Of a stretch of 64,000 nucleotides of DNA, positions 1-8,807 are shown piece after piece. The stretch spans positions 741,001 to 805,000 of the forward strand of contig NZ_PZZM01000001.1 in assembly GCF_003046175.1 (NCBI RefSeq), given 5' to 3'. The notes under the pieces were generated by a model that made no database searches, was not told the DNA's origin, and worked only from the letters and a program-made list of their open reading frames with translations. A program made the position numbers and the translations under genes. Within the stretch, counting starts at the first letter, position 1; every line of letters begins with the position of its first letter. This stretch comes from Bosea sp. 124 (GTDB lineage: Bacteria; Pseudomonadota; Alphaproteobacteria; Rhizobiales; Beijerinckiaceae).

Positions 1-1
1 C

Positions 2-508
2 CTCCTCTGCTGTGCCAGCGCGGCGCAGGCGGAAACCGACGCCGCGCTGCGCGTGGCGCCGGAGACGGTCTGCGAGACAGGCACGGTCGAGCTGCTGATC
101 CTGACCGAGGCCGAGAAGGTGCAGTGCCAGCGTCTCTGGCGCGATCAGATCGCGGAAAAGCAAAAGCTTAGCCGCGACCTCGCCCAGCGGATTCGCGAGG
201 AGAACCGGCAGCGGCAGGAGCAGGCGGCAAGCCTGCCTCGCCCCCCGCCACCGCCGGTCACCGTCGAGACGTTTCTGTCATCGGGCGACGTCGCCTATGG
301 CGACGTCGTGGTGACCGATCGCGGCCCGCGGGTCTTCGTCGGCCGCCCCAACGAGGCAGCAGGGCCAGAGGATTTCGTGACACTGGATTCGCCGCGATCC
401 CCGCACCGCACCAACAGCAGCCCCTATGCCGGGGCCTTCCCCGAGCTTCGCACGACGCGACCAGCCGCGCCGCAGCGCGCCCACCAACGTCAGGAGCGCC
501 GACCGTGA
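2..508 (+). CDS. Secreted hypothetical protein, 5' end outside window
   Basis: The reading frame is open from base 2, so the true start lies upstream of the window. The first visible residues ([10 protein letters not shown], then ETD) look like the end of a Sec signal peptide with an AxA cleavage site, so the mature protein of about 150 residues is probably exported to the periplasm. It has a charged helical stretch ([12 protein letters not shown]), a proline run (RPPPPP) and a low-complexity Pro/Arg-rich tail. I do not recognise a family. Its TGA stop overlaps the GTG start of the acyl-CoA dehydrogenase by 4 nt, which suggests co-transcription, but its role beside valine catabolism genes is unknown. 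Confidence 0.6.
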   Translation, partial: LLCCASAAQAETDAALRVAPETVCETGTVELLILTEAEKVQCQRLWRDQIAEKQKLSRDLAQRIREENRQRQEQAASLPRPPPPPVTVETFLSSGDVAYGDVVVTDRGPRVFVGRPNEAAGPEDFVTLDSPRSPHRTNSSPYAGAFPELRTTRPAAPQRAHQRQERRP

Positions 509-1659
509 CGCCGTTTTCCCTGAGCGAGGACCAGATCGCGATCCGCGACATGGCCCAGGAGTTCGCAACCGAGACGCTTGCCCCCCATGCGATGCGCTGG
601 GACGAGGACAAGCATTTTCCGGTCGAGGAGATGCGTGCGGCCGCCGCACTCGGCATGGGCGGTATCTATATCAGCGAGGATGTCGGCGGTTCGGGTCTGA
701 CCCGGCTGGATGCGGCACTGATCTTCGAGGCGCTCTCGACCGGCTGCCCGACGGTCGCTGCCTATATCTCGATCCACAACATGTGCGCGTGGATGATCGA
801 CCGCTACGGCTCCGAGGACCAGCGCAAGGCCTTCCTGCCGAAACTCTGCACGATGGAGCATCTGGCGAGCTACTGCCTGACCGAGCCCGGCGCGGGCTCG
901 GATGCCGCCGCGCTGAAGACGAAGGCGGTGCTCGACGGCGACCATTACGTGCTCGACGGGCAGAAGCAGTTCATCTCGGGCGCCGGCGTTTCCGACATCT
1001 ATGTCGTGATGGTCCGCACAGGCGAGGCCGGCCCGTCCGGCATCTCGACCCTCGTCGTCGAAAAGGGCACGGCGGGCCTCTCCTTCGGGGCGAACGAGAA
1101 GAAGATGGGCTGGAACGCCCAGCCGACGCGCGCTGTGATCTTCGAGAACTGCCGGGTGCCCGTGGCCAACCGGCTGGGCCCCGAGGGTATCGGCTTCAAG
1201 ATCGCCATGGCCGGGCTCGATGGCGGGCGGCTCAATATCGGCGCCTGCTCGCTCGGCGGGGCACAGGGCGCGCTCGACAAATCGATCGCCTATGCCCAGG
1301 AGCGCAAGGCCTTCGGCGCACGCATCGCCGATTTCCAGGCGCTGCAGTTCAAGCTCGCAGACATGGCGACGGAGCTGGAGGCGGCGCGCAGCTTCCTGTG
1401 GCGGGCGGCGGCTGCGCTCGACGCCAAGGCGCCGGATGCGACGAAGCTCTGTGCCATGGCCAAGCGTGTCGCGACCGACACCGGCTTCGAGGTCGCCAAC
1501 CAGGCGCTGCAGATCCATGGCGGCTATGGCTATCTCGCCGATTACGGCATCGAAAAGATCGTCCGCGACCTGCGCGTCCACCAGATCCTCGAAGGCACCA
1601 ACGAGGTGATGCGGATGATCGTGGCGCGCGGGCTGGTCGGCCGGGCGAAGGGGAATTGA
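505..1659 (+). CDS. Acyl-CoA dehydrogenase, probably isobutyryl-CoA dehydrogenase
   Basis: This 384-aa flavoprotein has the full length of an acyl-CoA dehydrogenase. Visible family signatures are [17 protein letters not shown] (flavin and substrate loop), the central [12 protein letters not shown] segment and the C-terminal [16 protein letters not shown] and ILEGTNEV motifs. The Glu of EGTNE is the expected catalytic base. The enzyme oxidises an acyl-CoA to the 2-enoyl-CoA and passes electrons to ETF. The next gene is 3-hydroxyisobutyrate dehydrogenase, so the valine-pathway substrate isobutyryl-CoA is the best guess (ACAD8-like). Short branched or straight substrates cannot be excluded from sequence alone. 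The GTG start at 505 is preceded by AGGAG and overlaps the upstream stop. Confidence 0.9.
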   Translation: MTPFSLSEDQIAIRDMAQEFATETLAPHAMRWDEDKHFPVEEMRAAAALGMGGIYISEDVGGSGLTRLDAALIFEALSTGCPTVAAYISIHNMCAWMIDRYGSEDQRKAFLPKLCTMEHLASYCLTEPGAGSDAAALKTKAVLDGDHYVLDGQKQFISGAGVSDIYVVMVRTGEAGPSGISTLVVEKGTAGLSFGANEKKMGWNAQPTRAVIFENCRVPVANRLGPEGIGFKIAMAGLDGGRLNIGACSLGGAQGALDKSIAYAQERKAFGARIADFQALQFKLADMATELEAARSFLWRAAAALDAKAPDATKLCAMAKRVATDTGFEVANQALQIHGGYGYLADYGIEKIVRDLRVHQILEGTNEVMRMIVARGLVGRAKGN

Positions 1660-1667
1660 GCGTTATC

Positions 1668-1734
1668 ATTCTCGGGCCTGCGCTGCGCTTCGCCCGAGAA
1701 TCGCAAGCAAGAGAGGGTCGGCTCAAGACCGACC
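1668..1734. repeat. Two intergenic inverted repeats between acd and mmsB
   Basis: Bases 1668-1677 (ATTCTCGGGC) pair perfectly with 1692-1701 (GCCCGAGAAT) around a 14-nt loop. A second, shorter pair, GGTCGG at 1716-1721 and CCGACC at 1729-1734, follows at once. Neither is followed by a T-run, so a simple intrinsic terminator is not obvious. The block may be a REP-like intergenic element or an mRNA-stabilising hairpin within the valine operon. Confidence 0.5.
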
Positions 1735-1766
1735 ATGACGGCTGAACAAAACGAGAGGATACGACC

Positions 1767-2654
1767 ATGAGCAGCATCGCCTTCATCGGCCTCGGCAATA
1801 TGGGCGGCCCCATGGCCGGCAATCTCGTCAAGGCCGGGCATGAGGTCCGCGCCTTCGATCTCGTGCAGGCATCGAAGGATGGCGCCGCCGCGCTCGGGGT
1901 CGGCATCGCAGGTTCGGCGAAAGAGGCCGTCGCCGGGGCGGATGTCGTGGTCACGATGCTGCCGGCCGGCAAGCATGTGCTCTCCGTCTGGGCCGACATC
2001 CTGCCCGATATGAAGAAGGGTGCGCTCCTGATCGATTCCTCGACCATCGACGTCGAGAGCGCCCGCAAGGCGCATGGGATGGCGGAGCAGCATGGCTGCC
2101 TGTCGCTCGACGCGCCGGTCTCGGGCGGCGTCGGCGGGGCCACGGGCGGCACGCTGACCTTCATGGCCGGCGGCTCCGACGAGGCCTTCGCGCTGGGCGA
2201 GCCGATCCTGAAGGCGATGGGGCGGCGAATCGTCCATTGCGGCGCGGCCGGCAACGGCCAGGCGGCCAAGATCTGCAACAACATGATTCTCGGCATCTCG
2301 ATGATCGGCGTCTCGGAGGCCTTCGTGCTGGCCGAGAAGCTCGGCCTCTCGCATCAGTCGCTGTTCGACGTCGCCTCGACCTCGTCGGGACAATGCTGGT
2401 CGCTGACGACCTATTGCCCGGTGCCGGGCCCGGTGCCGACCTCGCCGGCCAACAACGACTACAAGCCCGGTTTCGCCTCCGCACTGATGCTGAAGGACCT
2501 CAAACTCTCGCAGGAAGCCGCCCAGGCGGCCGGTGCCTCGACGCCGCTCGGAGCGGCCGCGACGCAGCTCTACGGGCTTCACAATGCCTGGGGCGAAGGC
2601 GGAGCGGACTTCTCGGCGATCGTCCATCTGCTGCGCGGCCGGGGCGCCTCGTGA
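1767..2654 (+). CDS. mmsB: 3-hydroxyisobutyrate dehydrogenase
   Basis: The 295-aa protein belongs to the beta-hydroxyacid dehydrogenase family. It has the N-terminal NAD-binding motif GLGNMGGPMAGNLVKAGH, the substrate loop DAPVSGGVGGATGGTL and the catalytic-lysine helix NGQAAKICNNM. It oxidises 3-hydroxyisobutyrate to methylmalonate semialdehyde, a step of valine breakdown in the cytoplasm. Length and motifs match MmsB closely. The ATG at 1767 follows GAGAGGA at a good distance. It lies 107 nt after the acyl-CoA dehydrogenase on the same strand, and the gap holds two inverted repeats. Related tartronate semialdehyde reductases share the fold, but the neighbour supports the valine role. Confidence 0.9.
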   Translation: MSSIAFIGLGNMGGPMAGNLVKAGHEVRAFDLVQASKDGAAALGVGIAGSAKEAVAGADVVVTMLPAGKHVLSVWADILPDMKKGALLIDSSTIDVESARKAHGMAEQHGCLSLDAPVSGGVGGATGGTLTFMAGGSDEAFALGEPILKAMGRRIVHCGAAGNGQAAKICNNMILGISMIGVSEAFVLAEKLGLSHQSLFDVASTSSGQCWSLTTYCPVPGPVPTSPANNDYKPGFASALMLKDLKLSQEAAQAAGASTPLGAAATQLYGLHNAWGEGGADFSAIVHLLRGRGAS

Positions 2655-2698
2655 AGCGCGCTTGCGTGAAAGCCTAGCGCGGGTTTAGGACGGTTGGC

Positions 2699-3655
2699 AT
2701 GAACGACGCCTCCCGCCCTCGCGAACGCTCGGCCCTCACCGGCTTCGCGGTCAACAAGCTCGATCGCCGCGAGGATCTGCGCAACAAGCCAGACGCCGTC
2801 AGTGCGCTGCGCCATCGCTCCGATACGCGGATCGCTGTCGTCGCCGGCGAGACGCCGATCCTGAAGCGGCTCGACGGCGAGGCGCTGTCGGTCTGGTTCA
2901 GCCATGGCGAGACGCAGTTGCTGGGCGACGGGCTGGAGGAGGCTTTCCTCGGCCTCTCCCCTGACGGCGCCCCGCGCTTCGCCAGGCTGCTCGACCGGGC
3001 CCAGGCCGAACCGCTGCGGGAGCGGCCGGAGCTGTTCGTCACCGACCTGCGCTCGGTGGCGCTGAAGCGCCTCGTGCCCGAAGACGAACTCGGCCCGCTC
3101 GGCGAAGGCAAGGCGCTGCTCGACTGGCATGCGCGCCACCGCTTCTGCGCCCAGTGCGGCCAGCCGACCACGCTCGGCGCCTCGGGCTGGAAGCGCGAAT
3201 GCAGCGCCTGCGGTGCCCAGCACTTCCCACGGACCGATCCGGTCGTGATCATGCTGGTGACGCGCGGCGACAACTGCCTGCTGGCGCGGCAGGCCCGTTT
3301 CGCGCCGGGGATGTATTCCTGCATCGCCGGCTTCATCGAGCCCGGCGAGACTTTCGAAGATGCCGTGCGCCGCGAGAGCTGGGAGGAAGCGGGTCTGCGC
3401 GTCGGCACCGTCCGCTACATCGCCTCGCAGCCCTGGCCGTTCCCGTCCTCGCTGATGATCGGCTGCATCGCAGCGGCGCTCAACGAAGACATCGTGCTCG
3501 ACATGACGGAGCTCGAGGCGGGCCGCTGGTTCTCACGCGACGAGGCTCTCCAGATGCTGGAGGGCGCCCATCCGGACGGCTTCACCAGCCCGCAGCACCT
3601 CGCCATCGCCAACACGCTGCTGAGGGCCTGGGCGGTCGAAGGCGAAACCGTCTAG
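2699..3655 (+). CDS. nudC: NADH pyrophosphatase (Nudix)
   Basis: This 318-aa Nudix hydrolase cleaves NAD(H) to NMN(H) and AMP; E. coli NudC also removes NAD caps from RNA. It has the NudC arrangement: a variable N-terminal domain, a four-cysteine zinc ribbon (FCAQCG and ECSACG) around residues 145-165, then the Nudix box GFIEPGETFEDAVRRE followed by SWEEAG. The SQPWPFPSSLM motif that separates NADH pyrophosphatases from other Nudix enzymes follows the box. It is probably a single-gene unit. Its stop shares the tetranucleotide CTAG with the stop of the convergent glyoxalase-like gene. Confidence 0.93.
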   Translation: MNDASRPRERSALTGFAVNKLDRREDLRNKPDAVSALRHRSDTRIAVVAGETPILKRLDGEALSVWFSHGETQLLGDGLEEAFLGLSPDGAPRFARLLDRAQAEPLRERPELFVTDLRSVALKRLVPEDELGPLGEGKALLDWHARHRFCAQCGQPTTLGASGWKRECSACGAQHFPRTDPVVIMLVTRGDNCLLARQARFAPGMYSCIAGFIEPGETFEDAVRRESWEEAGLRVGTVRYIASQPWPFPSSLMIGCIAAALNEDIVLDMTELEAGRWFSRDEALQMLEGAHPDGFTSPQHLAIANTLLRAWAVEGETV

Positions 3656-4329
3656 GTCAATTCCTTCAGGCCTGCGGGCGTTTCGATCCGCGCCCGATAA
3701 CGCAGGCTCGGCCCCGTCACGATGTCAGGCGGACGGTCGATGGTCAGTTCCCGATACAACCGCGAGACAGCCGCCGGCTCGGGATGCTCCAGCACCAGAG
3801 ACCGCAACCTTGCGCCAAGATCGGCCATCGTCGCCATCGCGCGCGGCTTGCCGCGCCGGTCGATGAGCGAGGGCAGCGCTCCGTCGAGCGGCAGCGAGCC
3901 ATCTTCGGGGATCGAGAAGTCGAAAGACGGATTAAGGACGGGGAGCGCGACCTTCCTGCCGAAGACGGTTTCGCGGCCGGCCAGGACCGCGTCGATGCCG
4001 TCGACCCGCGCGACCCAGCCGCGCAGGCGCCGCCCCTCATCCCAGGCTGCCCTCACATTCGCCCGATCGTCCAGACCGAACCAGCGCGAACGGCCGGGGG
4101 CGCGACCGTCGGGGTCGAGGGCAACGATCTCCAGATAGACCGAGCCCCCAAGCTGCAACAGGTGGTTGTGGGTGCCCATATAGCCGTGGTGCTGTCCGAA
4201 CGGGACATCCAGATCCAGGCAGGCCCTGACATGCGACACGCCCTCGGCCAGGGTCGGCGCGACGACGCTGATGTGGTCGAGCTGCAGCAGCAGGCTTGCC
4301 TCGCCGGCACGGGGCGTCGCTTGCGGCAT
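3652..4329 (-). CDS. Glyoxalase-like (VOC) domain protein
   Basis: The protein is 225 aa from the ATG whose complement is at 4327-4329. It starts the vicinal-oxygen-chelate pattern with LLLQLDHISVVAPTLAEGV and then has NHLLQLGGSVYLEIVALDPD, which resembles the Glyoxalase_3 group. The reaction is unknown; such proteins are often annotated as glyoxalase-like without a tested substrate. It is the last gene of a minus-strand set with pheA and kdsB, 17 nt after the pheA stop. A longer frame through pheA is a shadow, so I chose the first ATG after the pheA stop. Its own stop overlaps the nudC stop. Confidence 0.75.
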   Translation of the reverse strand: MPQATPRAGEASLLLQLDHISVVAPTLAEGVSHVRACLDLDVPFGQHHGYMGTHNHLLQLGGSVYLEIVALDPDGRAPGRSRWFGLDDRANVRAAWDEGRRLRGWVARVDGIDAVLAGRETVFGRKVALPVLNPSFDFSIPEDGSLPLDGALPSLIDRRGKPRAMATMADLGARLRSLVLEHPEPAAVSRLYRELTIDRPPDIVTGPSLRYRARIETPAGLKELT

Positions 4330-4346
4330 GACCCCGGGCTCCGCCG

Positions 4347-5201
4347 CTACTCCCCCGTCTCGGCGAAGCTCTCGCGGAAGGGGTTGGCCGGATAGACGCC
4401 GAGGATCTTCACTTCCTTCGAGAAGAAGGCGAGCTCGTCGAGCGCGCGGCGGAGCGCCGGATCGTCCGGATGCCCTTCGACATCGGCATAGAACATCGTC
4501 GCCGAGAAATGGCCGTCGACCATGTAGCTCTCGAGCTTGGTCATGTTGATGCCGTTCGTCGCAAATCCGCCCATGGCCTTGTAGAGCGCAGCCGGCAGGT
4601 TGCGGACCTGGAAGATCAGCGTCGTCACCGTCTTGGCGGCGCCCTGGCGCACGAATTCCGGGTATTTCGACAGGATCACGAAGCGGGTGGTGTTGTGCTT
4701 CTCGTCCTCGATGTCCTCCATCAGGATCTCGAGCCCGTAGACCTCGGCTGCGATGCGGGGCGCGATGGCCGCGCGGCTGAGATCGGCGGCCTCGGCGACC
4801 TGACGGGCCGAGCCTGCCGTATCGGCGGCGACCTCGGCCTTGAGGCCGAGCTTGCGGATGATCTTGCGGCACTGTCCGAGCGCATGGATGTGGCTCTGCA
4901 CGGTCTGCAGCGTCGCCAACGTCGCGCCCTTCACCGCCATCAGGTGGAAGCGGATCGGCAGGAAATGCTCGCCGATGATGTGCAGACCCGAGCGTGGCAG
5001 CAGATGATGGATGTCGGCGACGCGGCCGGCGATCGAGTTGTCGATCGGGATCATGCCGTAACGCGCCGTGCCGTCGGAGACCGCGGCCAGCGCATCCTCG
5101 AAGGTCGCGCAAGGCAGAAGCTCGCAATCCGGGAAGACCTGCAGCGCGGCCTGCGACGAGAAGGCGCCGGGCTCGCCCTGGTAGGACACGATCACTGACA
5201 T
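4347..5201 (-). CDS. pheA: Prephenate dehydratase
   Basis: The 284-aa enzyme converts prephenate to phenylpyruvate in phenylalanine synthesis. The catalytic PDT domain begins VSYQGEPGAFSSQAA and contains IPIDNSIAGRV and the NTTRFVIL motif, where the Thr and Arg belong to the active site. A C-terminal ACT domain (from about residue 195: TTLIFQVRNLPAALYK, then KLESYMVDG) should give feedback control by phenylalanine. It is a monofunctional form without chorismate mutase, as is usual in alphaproteobacteria. It is 5 nt downstream of kdsB on the same strand and likely shares its promoter. Confidence 0.93.
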   Translation of the reverse strand: MSVIVSYQGEPGAFSSQAALQVFPDCELLPCATFEDALAAVSDGTARYGMIPIDNSIAGRVADIHHLLPRSGLHIIGEHFLPIRFHLMAVKGATLATLQTVQSHIHALGQCRKIIRKLGLKAEVAADTAGSARQVAEAADLSRAAIAPRIAAEVYGLEILMEDIEDEKHNTTRFVILSKYPEFVRQGAAKTVTTLIFQVRNLPAALYKAMGGFATNGINMTKLESYMVDGHFSATMFYADVEGHPDDPALRRALDELAFFSKEVKILGVYPANPFRESFAETGE

Positions 5202-5206
5202 GGGCT

Positions 5207-5950
5207 TCAGGCTCCGGCGCGGGCTTCGAGGACCGCGCGGGCGCGGTCGAGATCGGGAGGGGTGTCGACGCCGCGAGGTACGTGGTCGATGATCATCGCG
5301 TCGATGCGCATGCCGTCCTCGAGGGCGCGCAATTGCTCGAGGCTCTCGCGCTTTTCGAGCTCCGACTGGGGCAGACTGACGAAACGGTCGAGCGCCGGGC
5401 GACGGTAGGCATAGATTCCGACATGGTGGTACAGCGGGCCCTCGCCGTAAGGCGCGGTCGCGCGCGTGAAATAGAGCGCCCGGAGCCGGTCCGGCGCGAC
5501 ATGGCTGCCGACCAGCTTGACCACGCTCGGCGCAGCCTTCTCCTCGTCATCGGTAATGAGGCCGACGAGCGTGGCAATGTCGACCTCGGCATCGGCGAGT
5601 GGGGTGATGGCTGCCGCGATCGCCACAGGTTCGAGCGTCGGGAAATCGCCCTGGACGTTGACGATGACGTCGTGGCGCCCCTCCGGATCGAGGATGTCGG
5701 CAGCCTCCTTGATGCGATCCGAGCCCGAGGGGTGGTCGGTGCGCGTCATCACGGCACGGCCCCCGGCCGCCTCGACGACGGCGCAGATGTCGGCCGAATC
5801 CGTCGCGACCGCGACGGGGCCGATATCGGCCGCGACGGCGCGCCGCCAGACCCGGACGATCATCGGCTCGCCATGAATGTCGGCCAGTGGCTTGCCGGGA
5901 AAGCGCGTGGCCTTCATGCGAGCGGGGATCAGGATCAGCGGGTCTGACAT
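5207..5950 (-). CDS. kdsB: 3-deoxy-manno-octulosonate cytidylyltransferase (CMP-KDO synthetase)
   Basis: The enzyme activates KDO with CTP for lipopolysaccharide core assembly in the cytoplasm. Visible signatures are [19 protein letters not shown] at the N-terminus (nucleotide loop), [19 protein letters not shown] and [11 protein letters not shown]. The frame extends to 6016, but the ATG at 5950 ([12 protein letters not shown]) gives 247 aa, the usual family length, and places the nucleotide-binding strand at the N-terminus. It is the first gene of the kdsB-pheA-VOC set and faces the divergent cytochrome gene across about 220 bp that must carry both promoters. Confidence 0.92.
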   Translation of the reverse strand: MSDPLILIPARMKATRFPGKPLADIHGEPMIVRVWRRAVAADIGPVAVATDSADICAVVEAAGGRAVMTRTDHPSGSDRIKEAADILDPEGRHDVIVNVQGDFPTLEPVAIAAAITPLADAEVDIATLVGLITDDEEKAAPSVVKLVGSHVAPDRLRALYFTRATAPYGEGPLYHHVGIYAYRRPALDRFVSLPQSELEKRESLEQLRALEDGMRIDAMIIDHVPRGVDTPPDLDRARAVLEARAGA

Positions 5951-6171
5951 CGGAATCGGCGAAACTCGTCGGTGAACGGCTGCAGCGTGGGTCTTGCGCG
6001 CGCAGCGCCGTAGCAAGCGTCAAAAGGTCTCAAAGCGGAGCGTGCTTATACGAGTTGCAATGAAGCGCGCAAAGCGGTTAAGCAACGCTCGGGTGTCGGC
6101 GCTTCCAGGCCCGGCCTAAAGCTGTCTTGCTTCCTGCGCCAAGGGCGTCGGCGGCCGAGGGTTCGGATACG

Positions 6172-6714
6172 ATGGATATCGAAACCAACAAGATCGCCGG
6201 TGCGGCTCTCTCCACGCTGCTGGTGGTGATGGGCCTGAACATGATCGCCGGCATCGTCTTCGCACCGCACAAGCCGGCCGTGCCGGGCTTCGATCTGCCG
6301 ACTCCCGAGCTCGCGGCAGCTGGCGGCGCTGCGGCGGCCCCCGTCGCCGACGAGCCGATCGCGGTGCGTCTCGCCAAGGCCGATCCGGCCAAGGGCGAAA
6401 AGGCCGTCGGCGCCTGCAAGGCCTGTCACACCTTCGAGAAGGGCGGCGCCAACAAGATCGGCCCGCATCTCTTCGACGTCTATGCCCGGCCCAAGGCCAG
6501 CGTCGACGGTTTCGCCTATTCGGCCGCGATGAAGGCCAAGTCGGGCGAGAAGTGGGAGGCCGAACAGCTCGACGGCTTCCTGAAGAACCCCAAGGCCTAC
6601 ATGCCCGGCACGATCATGGCCTTCGCCGGCCTCGGCAAGCCCGATACCCGCGCCGATGTCGTCGCCTATCTCAACACGCTGGCCGACGCTCCCAAGCCCT
6701 TGCCCAAGCCCTGA
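6172..6714 (+). CDS. cycM: Membrane-anchored cytochrome c (CycM-like)
   Basis: The 180-aa protein has an uncleaved N-terminal anchor (AALSTLLVVMGLNMIAGIVF), an Ala/Pro-rich linker and one class I cytochrome c domain. The haem site is CKACH at about residue 82, and the distal Met is probably in PGTIMAF. This layout matches CycM of Bradyrhizobium and relatives, which carries electrons from the bc1 complex to an aa3-type oxidase on the periplasmic face. The ATG at 6172 (MDIETNK) is preferred over an upstream in-frame start because it puts the anchor close to the N-terminus. A strong terminator follows. Confidence 0.88.
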   Translation: MDIETNKIAGAALSTLLVVMGLNMIAGIVFAPHKPAVPGFDLPTPELAAAGGAAAAPVADEPIAVRLAKADPAKGEKAVGACKACHTFEKGGANKIGPHLFDVYARPKASVDGFAYSAAMKAKSGEKWEAEQLDGFLKNPKAYMPGTIMAFAGLGKPDTRADVVAYLNTLADAPKPLPKP

Positions 6715-6765
6715 GCCCTGGCCCAAGCCCTGAGCGGCATTTTCGACAGCGCTGATGAATTCGTG

Positions 6766-6795
6766 AAGCCGGGCCTTGTGCCCGGCTTTTGCTTT
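6766..6795 (+). terminator. Intrinsic terminator after cycM
   Basis: A perfect 9-bp stem, AAGCCGGGC at 6766-6774 and GCCCGGCTT at 6780-6788 with a CTTGT loop, is followed by TTGCTTT. It lies about 50 nt past the cycM stop and before the peptide transporter operon, so it separates the two units. Confidence 0.85.
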
Positions 6796-6932
6796 GTCGG
6801 GGTTTCGCTTGCGTGCGCCACGGTGTTGCCGCCACCATGACGTCGAGTGGCATGGTTGCGCCCGCTCGCCGGGCGAGTCAGATGACGCAGGGCGATTCGC
6901 TGAAAGCCCGACCGACGAGGAGACGCGACACG

Positions 6933-8801
6933 ATGACGACCCGCATCACCCGCCGCAGAGTTCTGGAAGCCGGCGTGCTGGCGGCAGCGGGAGCGGCATT
7001 GCCGGGTCTGGGCGGGCGTGCCTTCGCGCAGGCCGGCGAAGTCCACGGACTCTCGACCTTCGGCGAGCTGGGGCTGCCGCCGGACTTCTCGCATTTCCCC
7101 TATGTGAACCCCAAGGCGCCCAGGGGCGGCACGCTGACCGTCCAGATCAAGCGCGGCAGCGGCAACCAGAGCTTCGACACCTTCAACACACTGAACACCT
7201 TCGTGCTGCAGGGCGACGGCGCGGCGGGCATGGATGCCTGCTTCGACAGTCTGATGGCGGGCTCGGGCGACGAACCCGGCACGCTTTACGGGCTGCTGGC
7301 GAAGAGCGTCACCGTCTCACCGGACAAGCTGAGCTACCGCTTCCGGCTCCGGCAAGAGGCGCGCTTCCATGACGGAAGCCGGCTGACGGCCGCCGATGTC
7401 GCCTTCAGCATGAACCTGCTCAAGGCCAAGGGGCACCCTTCCTACCGGCTGATGCTGAACGAGCTGGCTTCGGCGACGGCGGAAAGCGCCGACATCTTCG
7501 TCGCGCAACTCTCGCCGAAACGCAGCCGGGACCTGCATCTGATCGTCGCGGGCCTGCCGGTCTTCTCCGAGAAATTCTGGTCGACCCGGACTTTCGAGGC
7601 CTCGACGCTGGAGCCACCGCTGGGCTCAGGCCCCTACAAGGTCGGTCGGCTGGAGCAGGGCCGCTTCATCGAATTCGAGCGTGTGGCCGATTACTGGGCC
7701 AAGGATCTGCCGGTGAATATCGGCATCAACAATTTCGACCGGGTACGCTGGGAGTACTTCCGCGACCGACAGGTCGCATTCGAAGCCTTCAAGAGCGGCG
7801 TCATCACTTTCCAGGAGGAGTTCACCTCACGCATCTGGGCGACGGGATACGATTTTCCGGCTATCCATGAAGGCAAGGTCCGGAAGGAGGGGCTGCCGAA
7901 GACGGACCCGACCGGCTCGCAGGGCTGGATCTTCAATCTGCGCCGCGAGAAATTCGCCGATCCGCGCATCCGCGAGGCGCTCGGGCTGTGCTTCGACTTC
8001 GAGTGGACCAACCGGAACATCATGTTCTCGTCCTTCTCGCGGATGACATCCTATTTCGAGAACTCCGATTCCAAGGCGCTCGGCCGGCCCTCCCCCGAGG
8101 AATTGGCGCTGCTGGAGCCATTTCGCGGGCAGGTCCCCGACGAAGTCTTCGGCGAGCCCTTCCTGCCGCCGGTCTCGGATGGCTCCGGCAGCGACCGGGC
8201 GCTGTTGCGCCGCGCCGACGAGATGTTCCGTGCCGCCGGCTGCAAGCGCGACGGCCATGTGCTGAAGCTGCCCAACGGCCAGCCTTTCGAGATCGAATTC
8301 CTCGACTCGCAGCCGGCCCTGCAACCGCACACCCAGCCCTTCCAGGCCAATCTCAAGCGGCTCGGCATCACCGCGACCTCCCGCATCGTCGATGCGGCGC
8401 AGTATCAGCGCCGGCTCGACGAGTTCGATTTCGACATCATCAGCCGGGCGCTGGGCGGCAGCTCGATCCCGAGCGACTCGCTTCGCATCGTCTATGGCTC
8501 GGAGGCTGCCCGGACGCGCGGCTCGCGCAATGTCGGCGGCGTGAGCCACCCCGCCATCGACGCCCTGATCGAGCGGATCGGTCAGGCCGAAAGCTATGCC
8601 GAGGTCGTGGTCGCGGCCAAATGCCTCGACCGCGTGCTGCGGGCCGGGCGCTACTGGATTCCGATGTGGTGGAACCCGACCGAATGGCTGGCCTATTGGG
8701 ACATGTTCGACCGGCCGCAGACAAAGCCGAAATTCGGCTCGGGCGCGCCTTCGATCTGGTGGTACGACGCCGAGAAGGCGAAGCGGATCGGAAAGGCGTA
8801 A
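6933..8801 (+). CDS. yejA: Peptide ABC transporter substrate-binding protein (YejA-like)
   Basis: The 622-aa extracytoplasmic binding protein belongs to solute-binding family 5 (SBP_bac_5). It starts with a probable Tat signal (TRRRVLEAGVLAAAGAALPG, cleavage near AFAQA), followed by long family-5 features such as LYGLLAKSVTVSPD and the FRLRQEARFHDG segment. The length, above 600 residues, and the YejBEF-type genes downstream point to the oligopeptide/microcin C-type importer. The ATG at 6933 has GAGGAGA upstream; the frame also contains earlier in-frame starts, but these lie before the signal peptide. It is the first gene of a five-gene transport operon plus deoB. Confidence 0.88.
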   Translation: MTTRITRRRVLEAGVLAAAGAALPGLGGRAFAQAGEVHGLSTFGELGLPPDFSHFPYVNPKAPRGGTLTVQIKRGSGNQSFDTFNTLNTFVLQGDGAAGMDACFDSLMAGSGDEPGTLYGLLAKSVTVSPDKLSYRFRLRQEARFHDGSRLTAADVAFSMNLLKAKGHPSYRLMLNELASATAESADIFVAQLSPKRSRDLHLIVAGLPVFSEKFWSTRTFEASTLEPPLGSGPYKVGRLEQGRFIEFERVADYWAKDLPVNIGINNFDRVRWEYFRDRQVAFEAFKSGVITFQEEFTSRIWATGYDFPAIHEGKVRKEGLPKTDPTGSQGWIFNLRREKFADPRIREALGLCFDFEWTNRNIMFSSFSRMTSYFENSDSKALGRPSPEELALLEPFRGQVPDEVFGEPFLPPVSDGSGSDRALLRRADEMFRAAGCKRDGHVLKLPNGQPFEIEFLDSQPALQPHTQPFQANLKRLGITATSRIVDAAQYQRRLDEFDFDIISRALGGSSIPSDSLRIVYGSEAARTRGSRNVGGVSHPAIDALIERIGQAESYAEVVVAAKCLDRVLRAGRYWIPMWWNPTEWLAYWDMFDRPQTKPKFGSGAPSIWWYDAEKAKRIGKA

Positions 8802-8807
8802 GGCGGC

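Noticed and set aside
3652..5127. Single 491-codon frame combining pheA sequence and the glyoxalase-like protein as a fusion
   Set aside because: The upstream half is an out-of-frame reading of pheA; the VOC domain starts only after the pheA stop.
6700..6735. Tandem CCCAAGCCCTGAGC repeat at the cycM stop
   Set aside because: Two short imperfect copies only; explained by a local duplication at the gene end, with no further structure.
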